A DNA stretch of 64,000 nucleotides, from NCBI GenBank assembly GCA_964247695.1, contig CAXTVI010000015.1:1-64000 (forward strand), written 5' to 3'. The position numbers and the translations under genes were made by a program. Below are positions 43,607-53,868 of the stretch, one piece after another. The DNA is from Lichenicoccus sp964247695. GTDB taxonomy: Bacteria > Pseudomonadota > Alphaproteobacteria > Acetobacterales > Acetobacteraceae. Positions within the stretch are counted from its first letter, which is position 1. Every line of letters starts with the position of its first letter. Under the pieces are notes generated by a model. It made no database searches. It saw only the letters and a list, made by a program, of their open reading frames with translations, and was not told the DNA's origin.

Positions 43607-43768
43607 CGCAACGTCTCCTGTCATATCGCCTCATCGTCCAATCCAGCCGGGCGGTTCCGGCGCGCCCTTCGAATGCGCCCGCCGCCCGAGTGCCGCCTTC
43701 GGCCCGGGACTTTTCGCGCCGGCACAGGATCGCCATGTAGAGCCGCGGTTACAAGAAGGGGGGTCATC

Positions 43769-44308
43769 ATGGCCACTGCGGTATTGGGCGGCGGCTGCTT
43801 CTGGTGCGTCGAAGCGGTCTACAAGGACCTCGAGGGCGTCAGCGCCGTGCTCTCGGGCTATGCCGGCGGCCGGACGGAGAACCCGAGCTACGAGGCGGTG
43901 TGCACCGGCACCACCGGCCACGCCGAGGTCGTGCGCGTCACCTACGATCCGGCGGTGCTGGGCTATGCCGACCTGCTGCGTGTCTTCTTCACGATCCATG
44001 ATCCGACCACCCTCAACCGGCAGGGCAACGATGTCGGCACGCAGTATCGCTCGGTGATCTATGTGGACGGCGACGAGGAGCGTCGCACCGCCCAAGCCGT
44101 GCGCGACGAGATCGCCGCCGCCGGTGTGTGGGATGCGCCGATCGTTACCGAGATCGCGCCGGTGCCGACCTTCTATCCGGCCGAGCCCGAGCATCACGAC
44201 TACTTCGCGCTGCATCCCGGCGCGGGCTATTGCCGGGTCGTGATCGCGCCCAAGGTGAGCAAGTTCCGCAAGGCGTTCCGCGACCGCCTGAAGCAGGGTG
44301 CTGCCTAG
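43769..44308 (+). CDS. msrA: Peptide methionine sulfoxide reductase MsrA
   Basis: MsrA reduces methionine-S-sulfoxide in proteins and free amino acid with thioredoxin. The catalytic Cys is in LGGGCFWCVEAVYKDLEGV, and the substrate pocket in SGYAGGRTENPSYEAVC and TGHAEVVRVTYDP; GNDVGTQYRSVIY is the central block. FYPAEPEHHDYF and a Cys in GAGYCRVV complete it. 179 residues. ATG 43769 has AAGAAGGGGGG upstream. No MsrB is adjacent. Single gene, convergent neighbours absent, probably with its own promoter. Confidence 0.95.
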   Translation: MATAVLGGGCFWCVEAVYKDLEGVSAVLSGYAGGRTENPSYEAVCTGTTGHAEVVRVTYDPAVLGYADLLRVFFTIHDPTTLNRQGNDVGTQYRSVIYVDGDEERRTAQAVRDEIAAAGVWDAPIVTEIAPVPTFYPAEPEHHDYFALHPGAGYCRVVIAPKVSKFRKAFRDRLKQGAA

Positions 44309-44359
44309 CCAGGGTCCGGCCCGACTCCAGCATGAACCGCTGGCATGTTGAAGTTGCAG

Positions 44360-44365
44360 TATAAT
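44360..44365 (+). promoter_or_regulatory. Possible -10 element upstream of the RodZ-like gene
   Basis: A perfect TATAAT stands out in this GC-rich DNA, 87 bases before the start codon at 44452, but no convincing -35 hexamer lies at the right distance. Position, not function, is supported. Confidence 0.3.
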
Positions 44366-44451
44366 TTTCCGGTTGATGTCGGAAGCGATACCATCCGGGG
44401 GCAGGCTGGCCTAGGATCGGTGACGGACCTGGCCCCGGGGGTGCGTTGGCG

Positions 44452-45459
44452 ATGATCAGGCGGCAGGCGGAACTGCCCGTGCCTTCCTCGGTCGCGCAAC
44501 GACCGCACGTCGGCGACAGCCTGCGCCAGCAGCGTGAGCAGCTGGGCTGGGATCTTGGCGACGTGGCGGAATGGCTGCGCATCCGGCGGTCCTACCTCCA
44601 GGCGCTCGAGGATGGCCGACCGGAGGGGCTGCCAAGCGGCACCTACACGATCGGCTTCCTGCGCAGCTATGCGACGGCGCTGGGACTCGATGCACAGGAC
44701 GTGGCCGAGCGGTTCCGGCGGGAGAGCCGCGGCACGCTCGGCCATCCCGATCTCAGCTTCCCGTCGCCGGTACCGGAGCGGGGGGTTCCCGCGGGTGCGG
44801 CCATCCTGCTTGGGATTGTCCTGCTGATCGGCGCCTATGCCGGCTGGTATGTGATCAGCGCGCGGGACGCCGTGAGCGTTCAGGCGGTGCCTGCCGTGCC
44901 CGACGCCATGCTATCGCCACCTGCGTCGCCACCGGCCGCCCCGGTGCCGGCGCAGACGCCGCCGAAGCCGTCCGAAGCGCCGGCGCCGGTCGCCGCCGTC
45001 GCGCCACCCGCTGCTCCGGTCGCCGCCGCGGCTTCGCCGCCTGTGGCGGAGACGCCGGTTCCCTCCAGACCCGCAGCGCTCTCATCCCCGGCAGCGCCTG
45101 TCCCGCCAGCGCCTGTCCCGCCAGCGCCTACCACACCGGTGACGCTCAAGGCGCTGGCGACCACCTGGGTGCAGGTCCGTCGCCCAGACGGGGGCGTGGT
45201 ATACGACCACGTGCTCGCTCCGGGCGAGAGCTGGACGGTGCCCGAGGCGACGCCGCCACTGGTGCTCGTGACCGGCAATGCGGGTGGACTGGCACTCGCC
45301 GTCGGCGGCCTCACCGGTCCGGCGCTGGGCCGCCCTGGCGCGGTGCGACGCAACCTGTCGCTCGATCCCGCCGCGGTGCGCGCGCTCAATGCCAGCGGCA
45401 CAGGGGGGACCGCCGCGCCTCCGCCAGCGTCGCCATCCGGCAACACGCCGGCGCCGTGA
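44452..45459 (+). CDS. RodZ-like helix-turn-helix membrane protein (DUF4115)
   Basis: An N-terminal HTH_25 domain (LRQQREQLGWDLGDVAEWLR; RRSYLQALEDGRPEGLPSGT; GFLRSYATALGLD) is followed by one transmembrane helix (~108-130, AAILLGIVLLIGAYAGWYVI), a long Ala/Pro-rich periplasmic linker (~150-235) and a DUF4115 domain (TTWVQVRRPDGGVVYDHVLA, GGLALAVGGL). This is the RodZ architecture, in which the cytoplasmic HTH binds MreB to set cell shape. ATG 44452 (alternative TTG 44446) has GGGGG upstream. It lies 175 bases before ispG, the conserved rodZ-ispG-hisS order. Confidence 0.88.
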   Translation: MIRRQAELPVPSSVAQRPHVGDSLRQQREQLGWDLGDVAEWLRIRRSYLQALEDGRPEGLPSGTYTIGFLRSYATALGLDAQDVAERFRRESRGTLGHPDLSFPSPVPERGVPAGAAILLGIVLLIGAYAGWYVISARDAVSVQAVPAVPDAMLSPPASPPAAPVPAQTPPKPSEAPAPVAAVAPPAAPVAAAASPPVAETPVPSRPAALSSPAAPVPPAPVPPAPTTPVTLKALATTWVQVRRPDGGVVYDHVLAPGESWTVPEATPPLVLVTGNAGGLALAVGGLTGPALGRPGAVRRNLSLDPAAVRALNASGTGGTAAPPPASPSGNTPAP

Positions 45460-45634
45460 CAGCGCACCTGGCACGCGGCCCTGGCCAAGCCGCACGGTTC
45501 CTGGCAGGAAGCCGCGCAGGAGTGTCCGCGTCCCTGGCCGTCCCCGGGCAGTCGCATCGAGGGCGGTCGCACCCGGGAGTCCAGGCTGGTCCGCAGGACC
45601 GGCGGGCTCCGTCGCATCCGGAGCATCGAGTGCC

Positions 45635-46789
45635 ATGAGCTATCGTCCGTACCAGCAGATCGAGCGTCGCAGGTCGCGCCAGATCCATGTCGGCCGCGTG
45701 CCCGTGGGCGGCGACGCGCCGATCACCGTGCAGACGATGACCAACACGCTGACCCACGACGCCCAGGCCACCATCGCGCAAATCCGCCGTGCCGAGATCG
45801 CCGGGGTCGATATCGTGCGCGTTTCCTGCCCGGACGAGGAGAGCACCGCCGCACTCGCGGAGATCGTGCGCGAGGTGAACGTACCGATCGTTGCCGACAT
45901 CCATTTCCACTACAAGCGCGCCATCGAGGCGGCGCAGGCGGGGGCCGCCTGCCTGCGCATCAACCCGGGCAATATCGGCAGCCCGGAGCGGGTGCGCGAA
46001 GTGGTGCGGGCGGCGCGGGAGCATGGCTGCTCGATCCGCATCGGCGTCAATGCCGGCTCACTGGAGCGCCACCTGCTGGAGAAGTACGGCGAGCCGAATC
46101 CGGAAGCGCTGGTCGAGAGCGCGCTGGAGCATGCCAAGATCCTGCAGGACCACGACTTCCACGAGTTCAAGATCAGCGTGAAGGCGTCCGACGTGTTCCT
46201 CGCCGTCGCCGCCTACCAGCAGCTCGCCGATGCCTGCGACCATCCGCTGCATATCGGCATCACCGAGGCGGGCGGGAAGCGCGCCGGCACCGTGAAGTCC
46301 TCGATCGGGCTGGGCTCGCTGCTCTGGGCCGGTATCGGCGACACCGTCCGGGTGTCGCTCTCGGCAGAGCCCGAGGAGGAGGTGCATGTCGGCTGGGACA
46401 TCCTGAAGTCGCTCGGCCTGCGCCACCGCGGCGTCAAGATCATCTCCTGCCCGTCCTGCGCGCGGCAGGGCTTCAACGTGATCCAGACGGTGGCCACCCT
46501 GGAGGAGCGGCTGGCGCATATCGAGACGCCGCTCTCGCTGTCGATCATCGGCTGCGTGGTGAACGGGCCGGGCGAGGCGCTGATGACCGATATCGGCGTC
46601 ACTGGCGGCGGTTCCGGCCGGCACATGGTCTATGCCGCCGGCAAGCAGGACCACACGATGCCGGCCGAGGCGATGATCGAGCACATCGTCGATCTGGTCG
46701 AGGCCAAGGCGAAGGTGATACAGGCCGAGATGGACGCGGCAAAAGCTGCGGAAGTTGCGGCAAAAACCTCTGCGGTTGCAGCGGAATGA
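45635..46789 (+). CDS. ispG: 4-hydroxy-3-methylbut-2-en-1-yl diphosphate synthase
   Basis: IspG (GcpE) converts 2-C-methyl-D-erythritol 2,4-cyclodiphosphate to HMBPP in the non-mevalonate isoprenoid pathway. The TIM barrel is clear from VQTMTNTLTHDAQATIAQI and VPIVADIHFHYKRAI; the [4Fe-4S] ligands are in ISCPSCARQGFNVI (CxxC) and in IIGCVVNGPGEA. 384 residues fits the bacterial two-domain form. ATG 45635 with GGAG about 11 bases upstream. The C-terminal tail is unusually Ala/Lys-rich (AAKAAEVAAKTSAVAAE). It is followed after 18 bases by hisS. Confidence 0.96.
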   Translation: MSYRPYQQIERRRSRQIHVGRVPVGGDAPITVQTMTNTLTHDAQATIAQIRRAEIAGVDIVRVSCPDEESTAALAEIVREVNVPIVADIHFHYKRAIEAAQAGAACLRINPGNIGSPERVREVVRAAREHGCSIRIGVNAGSLERHLLEKYGEPNPEALVESALEHAKILQDHDFHEFKISVKASDVFLAVAAYQQLADACDHPLHIGITEAGGKRAGTVKSSIGLGSLLWAGIGDTVRVSLSAEPEEEVHVGWDILKSLGLRHRGVKIISCPSCARQGFNVIQTVATLEERLAHIETPLSLSIIGCVVNGPGEALMTDIGVTGGGSGRHMVYAAGKQDHTMPAEAMIEHIVDLVEAKAKVIQAEMDAAKAAEVAAKTSAVAAE

Positions 46790-46807
46790 TCCAGGCGTTC
46801 GGGTAAC

Positions 46808-48051
46808 GTGGCAGAGGCACCGCAGCCGGTACGCGGCACCCGGGACTTCATCGGCGAGGAGCAGCGGCGGTTTGCCCATGTGGTCGACACCGCACGCCGG
46901 GTGTGCGGGCTGTATGGCTTCGACGAATGGCAGACGCCGATCTTCGAGGAGACCCGAGTGTTCTCGCGCACGTTGGGCGAGACCTCGGACGTCGTCACCA
47001 AGGAGATGTACAGCTTCACGGATCGCGGCGGCGACAGCCTCACTCTGCGTCCGGAAGGCACGGCGGCGATCTGCCGCGCCCTGGTCAGCAACGGCCTGAC
47101 CCAGTCGCTGCCGCAGAAGGTCTTCTATGCCGGGCCGGTCTTCCGCTACGAGCGGCCGCAGAAGGGGCGCTACCGGCAGTTCCACCAGATCGGCGCCGAG
47201 CTGATCGGAGCCGCCGAGCCGCTGGCCGATGCCGAGGTGATCGCGCTCGGGCGCGATATCCTGGCGGCACTCGGCATCGCGGCGGCGACCGTGCTCGAGC
47301 TGAACACGCTCGGGGATGCCGAAAGCCGGGCCGCCTGGCGGGAAGCGCTGACCGGCTACTTCCGCGACGTGGCCGGCAGTCTTTCCGACGAGAGCCAGGC
47401 CCGGCTGGAGCGCAATCCGCTGCGCATCCTGGACAGCAAATCGGCTGCGGACCAGGCGCTGGTGGCGGATGCGCCGCGCATCGACGCGCATCTCACCCCG
47501 GCCGCGCAAGCCTTCTGGGACGGGCTGCGTCGGGGCCTCGACCAGTTCGGGGTCGCCTTCCGGGTGAACCCGCGCATCGTTCGCGGTCTCGACTACTACA
47601 GCCACACGGCCTTCGAGTTCGTGACCGAAAGCCTCGGCGCGCAAGGTACCGTGCTGGCCGGCGGACGCTATGACGGGCTGGTTGCCGAGATGGGCGGCCC
47701 GCCGACGCCTGCAATCGGCTGGGCCGGCGGCATAGAGCGGCTGGCGATGCTGCTGACGGCCTCTCCCGAGCCGGCGGCTCCGGTGGCGGTGCTGCCCATG
47801 GGTGAGGCGACGCAGCAGGCGGCGATCGTTGTGCTGCAGGCGCTGCGGGCTGCAGGTCTGAGGGCGGAGCAGTCCTGGCGCGGCAACCTCAAGCGTCGCA
47901 TGGAGCGCGCCAACCGGATCGGCGCCGGCTGGGCGGTGATCCTGGGGGAGGAGGAGATGGCGCGCGGCGCCGCCCAGGTGAAGCGGCTGGCCACCGGCGC
48001 GCAGGACGAAGTGGCGCTCGATCGGATTGCTGCCTACATCTCCGCCAACCG

Positions 48052-48055
<4 letters not shown>
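46808..48055 (+). CDS. hisS: Histidyl-tRNA synthetase
   Basis: Class II synthetase with motif 1 around GFDEWQTPIFEETRVFSRTL, motif 2 in AGPVFRYERPQKGRYRQFHQ, the histidine-A segment in VRGLDYYSHTAFEFV and motif 3 in PAIGWAGGIERLAMLL. A C-terminal anticodon-binding domain completes 415 residues. Start is GTG 46808 (MAEAPQPVRGTRDF); the RGTRDF block is the usual N-terminus. The stop overlaps the prfA start by 4 bases, so both are translationally coupled. Confidence 0.96.
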
Positions 48056-49110
<1,055 letters not shown>

Positions 49111-49584
49111 CTAGGACACCGCAGCGTGGCACAGGCCCGAGCGCCAGGGGACGTGGGTGGCGGCGCCGGTGTTGGTCGGGTCGGCCAGGTAGAACAGGGT
49201 GAAGTCGTCCGCCGCCAGCGCCTCGAAGCTGCGGCCCTGCGGATCGAGCAGGACGCCGGTGCCGTTGACCTCGTGCACCTCCGGGGCGCCGTCACCGTTG
49301 CGCACGGTGACCAGGCCGCAGAGCACGTAGCTGTGCCGGTCGTTGGTGCTCTGCCCCGGCAGCGGGGTCACGGTCACCGGCAGGCTGACCTGGTCGTGCG
49401 CGGCATCAAGGGAAAAGGCGGCGACGCGCTGGCCATCGACATAGAGCTCGGTGGTTTCCGATACCTCCCGGTCGGCTCGCTTGTCGTGGACGGTGAACGT
49501 CGCCGCGCGCGCCAGAGCTGGTGCCAGGGCGAGCAGCCCGGCCAGCGACAGCACAAGACCCGGCAGGCGAACCGCTTCGTTCAT
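49111..49584 (-). CDS. Exported hypothetical protein between prfA and prmC (157 aa)
   Basis: A signal peptide (LPGLVLSLAGLLALAPALARA) leads a 130-residue beta-rich domain (ATFTVHDKRADREVSETTEL, VSLPVTVTPLPG, SYVLCGLVTVRNGD) with two Cys residues that could form a disulfide; the last residues are SGLCHAAVS. I do not recognise the family. It is on the opposite strand between prfA and prmC, sharing an adjacent 3' end with prfA and a 21-base divergent gap to prmC, so it interrupts an otherwise conserved pair. Confidence 0.65.
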   Translation of the reverse strand: MNEAVRLPGLVLSLAGLLALAPALARAATFTVHDKRADREVSETTELYVDGQRVAAFSLDAAHDQVSLPVTVTPLPGQSTNDRHSYVLCGLVTVRNGDGAPEVHEVNGTGVLLDPQGRSFEALAADDFTLFYLADPTNTGAATHVPWRSGLCHAAVS

Positions 49585-49605
49585 GATGCGGCAGGATAGG
49601 ACGCG

Positions 49606-50463
49606 ATGGACCCCGACGACGAGAGCCTGTCTGCACTGATCGCGTGGGGCCAGCGCCTGCTGCTGTCCGCATCCATCGAGGAAGCCCGGCGCGAGTCGCG
49701 GCGCCTGCTCGCGCACGTGCTCGGCGTGTCTTCCGCCGGGCTGCTTGGCCGGCACCGCGCCGGCGCCGCCGAGCGCACGCGGTTCGAGGACCTGCTGCGT
49801 CGGCGGGCGGCGCACGAGCCGCTCGCGTATATCACCGGGCGCCAGGGCTTCTGGACGCTCGATCTCGATGTGAGCCGCGACACGCTGATCCCGCGCGGCG
49901 ACAGCGAGACCGTGATCGAGTGCCTGCTCCGGCTGCGGCCGGACCGGAGCCGGATCCGGCGCGTGCTCGACCTCGGCACCGGCACCGGCTGTCTGCTGCT
50001 GGCGGCCTTGCGCGAGTACGAGCAGGCGTCGGGATTCGGCATCGACCTGTCGCTGGCGGCGTGTCGCGTCGCTGCCGGCAATGCGGGCCGGAACGGCCTG
50101 GCCGAGCGCGCCTTGATCGTCTGCGGCCGCTGGCACGACGCGCTCGCCGGCCCCGGTTTCGATCTCGTCCTGAGCAACCCGCCCTATATCGCCAGCGACG
50201 AGATCCCGCTGCTGATGCCCGAGGTGGTCCGGCATGAACCACACCTGGCGCTTGATGGCGGGCCGGACGGGCTCGCAGCCTACCGGCTGATCCTGCGCGG
50301 TCTCGATCGCCTGCTGGCGCCGGGCGGGATCGTGCTGCTCGAGATCGGGCAGGGTCAGGCCCCGGCGGTGACGGCGCTGGGCGCCTCGGCGGGATACCGC
50401 CTGCTGGAGGTCGGGCAGGATCTCGGCGGCATCTCCCGGGTGGTAGCGCTGGCTCAGGCCTGA
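49606..50463 (+). CDS. prmC: Release factor N5-glutamine methyltransferase PrmC
   Basis: PrmC (HemK) methylates the Gln of the GGQ motif in RF1 and RF2. The N-terminal helical domain is followed by the SAM-binding motif VLDLGTGTGCLLLAAL and the catalytic NPPY in LVLSNPPYIASDEIPLL; GRQGFWTLDLDVSRDTLIPR is the family block before them. 285 residues. The upstream 21-base gap with the divergent small gene leaves little room for a separate promoter. Confidence 0.95.
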   Translation: MDPDDESLSALIAWGQRLLLSASIEEARRESRRLLAHVLGVSSAGLLGRHRAGAAERTRFEDLLRRRAAHEPLAYITGRQGFWTLDLDVSRDTLIPRGDSETVIECLLRLRPDRSRIRRVLDLGTGTGCLLLAALREYEQASGFGIDLSLAACRVAAGNAGRNGLAERALIVCGRWHDALAGPGFDLVLSNPPYIASDEIPLLMPEVVRHEPHLALDGGPDGLAAYRLILRGLDRLLAPGGIVLLEIGQGQAPAVTALGASAGYRLLEVGQDLGGISRVVALAQA

Positions 50464-50763
50464 CCACCTGTGACCTGAGGCGCCAGAAATTATTTGGCAG
50501 ACCAGCCCGGGATAGCTAGATAAGTATCATGCCGTGGTCGCCCTGAGACAGGAACGCCTCCACGTCAAAAGTCGGCAAGAGGTTATGTGATCGTGGCACC
50601 CCCGCCATCGGGCGCCAGCAGGTCTTGACCGGGGGCTGGCCCGTCGCTCGAAGCCGGGATCTGTCAACGCGATGCCGTCCATGCCGGGCGACATCCAGGC
50701 AGGTGGCTTCGGGGCCCGGATCACGCCGGACTTTGGCAATCAGGAAAGCGCTGTGACAGACTG

Positions 50764-51672
50764 ATGAACATGAAACGCATGCGAGGCCGCAACCATCGTC
50801 CGGGTGGCGGTGGTGGCGGTGGTGGTGGAGGCAGCCCGATACGCCATCATACCGGCCAGATCCCGCTCAATCGCAACCATGTCTTCGACAGCAACGGGCC
50901 GGACCTGCGCATACGCGGCACCGCCCAGCAGCTCTTCGAGAAGTATCTGCAGCTTGGGCGGGATGCGACCAGTTCCGGCGACCGCGTCATGGCGGAAGGC
51001 TACTTCCAGCACGCCGAGCACTACTTCCGTATCCTGAACGCCATCGCCCAGGCGGCCCAGCAGGGACAGGCACCGGGCCAGCAGCCTGGCCAGGGGAACG
51101 GCCAGTACGGCCAGCCCAACCAGCAGCGCCGACCGTCCAACGAGCCGGACCAGGATGATCGCGGCGAGGACCCGCTGATCACCGGGTCGACGCCGCAGCC
51201 CCAGGAGCGCCAGGACCAGCGCCCGGACCGCTACCAGGATCGCCAGCCGGATCGCCAGTACGAGCCACGCGCCGAGCGCTACCAGCCCGACGGGAATAGA
51301 AATGACCGGGGCGAGGGCGGCCGCAATGACGGCAGGGGCGAGCGCAGCCAGAACGACCGGTACCAGGGCGCGCCGGACAACCAGCGCCAGGTCCAGGCGA
51401 ACGAGACAGGCGAAGGCTCCGTCCAGCGCGGGCGGGATTTTGCGCCACTCGAGCCGCGTCTGCCGGGCATCGAGGGCTTGGGCGGCAGCGCGGGCCAGCA
51501 GCCGGCTCCCGACGAGGGTGGGCAGCCGGCCGCTCAGGCTGCTGCCGAGCCCGCAGCGCCGGCACCGGTCCGCGAGCGTCGCGAGCGTCAACCCAGGCGC
51601 GAGCGCACGCCCAAGGCAGAGCGCCCGCAACCTGAAGAGCCGAATTCGCAACCTGAGTTCTCGGACGCCTAG
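50764..51672 (+). CDS. DUF4167 domain protein
   Basis: The N-terminal ~110 residues are DUF4167: after a run of Gly the block FDSNGPDLRIRGTAQQLFEK, AEGYFQHAEHYFRILNAIAQ are conserved. The rest is a Gln/Arg/Asp-rich, disordered tail (QERQDQRPDRYQDRQPDRQY), with Pro/Ala segments and a charged C-terminus. Alphaproteobacterial DUF4167 genes are typically next to prmC, as here; function unknown, RNA binding is an inference from the basic disordered tail. The 300 bases between prmC and this gene (50464-50763) show no other gene and probably hold its promoter. 302 residues. Confidence 0.85.
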   Translation: MNMKRMRGRNHRPGGGGGGGGGGSPIRHHTGQIPLNRNHVFDSNGPDLRIRGTAQQLFEKYLQLGRDATSSGDRVMAEGYFQHAEHYFRILNAIAQAAQQGQAPGQQPGQGNGQYGQPNQQRRPSNEPDQDDRGEDPLITGSTPQPQERQDQRPDRYQDRQPDRQYEPRAERYQPDGNRNDRGEGGRNDGRGERSQNDRYQGAPDNQRQVQANETGEGSVQRGRDFAPLEPRLPGIEGLGGSAGQQPAPDEGGQPAAQAAAEPAAPAPVRERRERQPRRERTPKAERPQPEEPNSQPEFSDA

Positions 51673-51696
51673 CCGACAGGCCGCCGCCCCGACGCA

Positions 51697-52830
51697 TCAT
51701 AGTGCGTGCGGCGGCGGCCCATGGAGCGGTGGCCCGGACTGCGGCGAGGATGGCTGATCGATCTCGATGCGAGTGCGCGGCAGCGCGTCCGGGCACTCCT
51801 GCTGCAGGTAGAGCAGGACCTTCTCGCGCACCTCGCAGCGCAGGTCCCAGGTCTGCGGGGCGTTGCGGGCGCTCATGAGCATGCGCACCTGCACCGTATG
51901 CTCGGTCACGTCGCTGACCTGCATGTTGACGACCTTGCCGTCCCAGAGCGGACTCTGCTTGACGATCTCGAACAGCCTGGCGCGAAGAGCATCCAACTGC
52001 ACCCGATAGTCCAGGAAGAAGAACACCGTCCCGATCAGGGACGCCGATTGGTGGGTCCAGTTCTGGAACGGCTTTTCCAGGAAATACGAGATCGGCAGGA
52101 TCATCCGGCGCCAGTCCCAGAGCCGCACCACCACGTAGGTCGAGGTGATCTCCTCGATCCAGCCCCACTCGCCCTCGACGATGACCGCGTCCTCCATCCG
52201 GATCGGCTGCGTCATCGCGATCTGCACGCCGGCGATCAGGTTGGTCAGCAGCGGGCGCGCGGCGAGGCCCACCACCAGCGAGGCGGCGCCGGCGGAGGCG
52301 AACAGGCTGACGCCGTACTGGCGCACCGGCTCGAACGTCATCAGCGCCGTGGCCACCGTTACCATGAAGATCAGGATGTCGCCGGCGCGCCGCAGGATGC
52401 CGACCTGGGTGAAGTGCTTGCGCGCGAGCAGGTTGTCCTCCTCGCCGGTCTTGAAGCGGGCGAGATAGACGTCGCACAGGATGCGGACGGCGATCGCCGC
52501 GCCCCAGCCGATCAGCAGCACCAGCACGACCAGCAGCCCCTGGCCGATGGCGGCAAACCATTCATAGGGCAGGCCGGCCGCCGGCAGCGAGGAGCCGACC
52601 GCCACCACCACGACGAAGCCGCGCATCGGTCGGCGGATCGCGCGGGTGAAGGAGCGCACGAAGGCGCCGCGCTCGCCCGGGATGCGCAGCAGCAGGTCAG
52701 TGACCACGCGCGAGGCAACGAGCGCCAGCAGCGCCACCAGCAGCAGCACGATGGCCGAGGCGAGCGGCGCCGGCGCCCAGTCCAGCCACTCGCGCATGTT
52801 GACGATGTAGATCAGCAGCTGGTCGGGCAT
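51697..52830 (-). CDS. Mechanosensitive ion channel, MscS family (377 aa)
   Basis: Several N-terminal membrane helices precede the pore helix SAGAASLVVGLAARPLLTNL and the beta domain with IAGVQIAMTQPIRMEDAVIV, EGEWGWIEEITSTYVVVRLW and ILPISYFLEKPF, all MscS-typical. A C-terminal ~110-residue domain follows. Unlike the channel at the left end of the window it has no nucleotide-binding domain. I place the start at ATG 52830 because an upstream in-frame extension to 53025 would overlap the tRNA gene on the other strand. Convergent with DUF4167. Confidence 0.88.
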   Translation of the reverse strand: MPDQLLIYIVNMREWLDWAPAPLASAIVLLLVALLALVASRVVTDLLLRIPGERGAFVRSFTRAIRRPMRGFVVVVAVGSSLPAAGLPYEWFAAIGQGLLVVLVLLIGWGAAIAVRILCDVYLARFKTGEEDNLLARKHFTQVGILRRAGDILIFMVTVATALMTFEPVRQYGVSLFASAGAASLVVGLAARPLLTNLIAGVQIAMTQPIRMEDAVIVEGEWGWIEEITSTYVVVRLWDWRRMILPISYFLEKPFQNWTHQSASLIGTVFFFLDYRVQLDALRARLFEIVKQSPLWDGKVVNMQVSDVTEHTVQVRMLMSARNAPQTWDLRCEVREKVLLYLQQECPDALPRTRIEIDQPSSPQSGPPLHGPPPHAL

Positions 52831-52968
52831 CGGGTGATCGGACCACTCCGCACGGCCGAAGGCAAACCGCCGCCGTGCCAGGTTGACTTGCCCAGGACCG
52901 GACGATATCTGACCGCCTCCCGGCGCGGTGGACCGGTCCGGCTTGCGCGTGAGCGGTCCTGATCCTGA

Positions 52969-53043
52969 GGCGGCGTAGCTCAGCGGTAGAGCAGGGGAAT
53001 CATAATCCCTTGGTCGGCGGTTCAAATCCGTCCGCCGCTACCA
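52969..53043 (+). tRNA. tRNA-Met (CAT), elongator type
   Basis: A complete cloverleaf: acceptor GGCGGCG / CGCCGCT (one G-U pair at the end), D arm GCTC/GAGC, anticodon stem GGGGA/TCCCT with loop ATCATAA (anticodon CAT at 53001-53003), T arm GGCGG-TTCAAAT-CCGTC, discriminator A and an encoded CCA (53041-53043). The acceptor ends pair fully at position 1-72, unlike initiator tRNA, so this is elongator Met; the TTCAAAT loop fits. Confidence 0.95.
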
Positions 53044-53169
53044 TCGCGCCGGGACGACCGGATTGAGTTGATCTGTATGGCTGGCCGGGCGCAGGTCGTG
53101 GACCTCCTGTCCGCCTTCGTTCAGGATGTCCTCCGGCTTCCAACGCTTTGCGACCGAAACGAGATCGCG

Positions 53170-53427
53170 ATGAGTGCTCTGTCCTGGCTCATCGCGGCGT
53201 TGGCCATCTGGAGCGCCGCGGCTTTCACCGTGGCGTCTGTGCTCGGCCTGCTCATCCGGCGCGCGAACCGCAAGGCGCTGATCCTGCGACGTGGCACCAC
53301 GACCGTCGGCACTGGCGGCACTTCGACGCCGCCGGTCGCAGCAGCCTTCGAAGTGCAGACGCTGCAAGCCCAGGGAGTTGCGGTTCAATCCACGGCGCCG
53401 CCTTGCCGGGCGATGAGCGCCCGATAG
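53170..53427 (+). CDS. Small single-pass membrane protein (85 aa), uncertain
   Basis: ATG 53170 (weak GAGA upstream) opens a frame with one hydrophobic helix (LSWLIAALAIWSAAAFTVAS) and a basic, Thr-rich remainder. No family is recognised and the ribosome site is poor; an earlier in-frame ATG is at 53068. It sits between the tRNA-Met gene and the convergent DUF3574 lipoprotein gene. It could be real or chance; I hold it with low confidence. Confidence 0.35.
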   Translation: MSALSWLIAALAIWSAAAFTVASVLGLLIRRANRKALILRRGTTTVGTGGTSTPPVAAAFEVQTLQAQGVAVQSTAPPCRAMSAR

Positions 53428-53439
53428 TCCCCGGTATCG

Positions 53440-53868
53440 TTAGAAGCCGGCGCAGACCGGCATGCTGACGACGCCGACGGCCTGCTGGTCGAACATGCGG
53501 CGGTAGAGCATGCGGAGCTCACCGACGCGCGCGGTGACGTCGGGCGTGTCCGGCGCCACCAGCAGCAGGATGCGCGACGCCTCGCGGCCGATCCGGTCGC
53601 TGACCCGGTCGCGCCACTGGCCGTCGGCGGCGATTTCGCTGAGACCGTCCGGGAACCGGGGCGTCACCTCGCGCGACACGAACTCCCGCCACTCCGACGG
53701 GGTGATCGCGCCACCGTGCGGCCGGGTCAGCCCGAAATACAGCTCGATCCTGACCTGCCTGGTCTGCCCGGCAAGCGGACAGGCGGCGGGCGCAGACACC
53801 GGTGGCGTGCCTGCGCAGGCGGAGAGGGCGAGCAGCATCGCCAGCAGCGCGAGCAGGAAGCGCCTCAC
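53440..53868 (-). CDS. DUF3574 lipoprotein
   Basis: A lipoprotein signal (LLALLAMLLALSACAG with lipobox) is followed by the DUF3574 pattern VRIELYFGLTRPHGGAITPS, EWREFVSREVTPRFPDGLS and the TARVGELRMLYRRMFDQQAV block with the conserved C-terminal VSMPVCAGF. Members are periplasmic proteins of unknown function. The start overlaps the stop of the Nudix gene upstream by 4 bases, so they are co-translated. 142 residues. Confidence 0.8.
   Translation of the reverse strand: MRRFLLALLAMLLALSACAGTPPVSAPAACPLAGQTRQVRIELYFGLTRPHGGAITPSEWREFVSREVTPRFPDGLSEIAADGQWRDRVSDRIGREASRILLLVAPDTPDVTARVGELRMLYRRMFDQQAVGVVSMPVCAGF

Noticed and set aside
50800..50850. GGT/GGC-rich tract as a possible simple repeat element.
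   Set aside because: It lies inside the DUF4167 coding frame and encodes the Gly run typical of this family.
52831..53025. N-terminal extension of the MscS gene up to 53025.
   Set aside because: It would overlap the tRNA-Met gene, and the extra residues are not channel-like.
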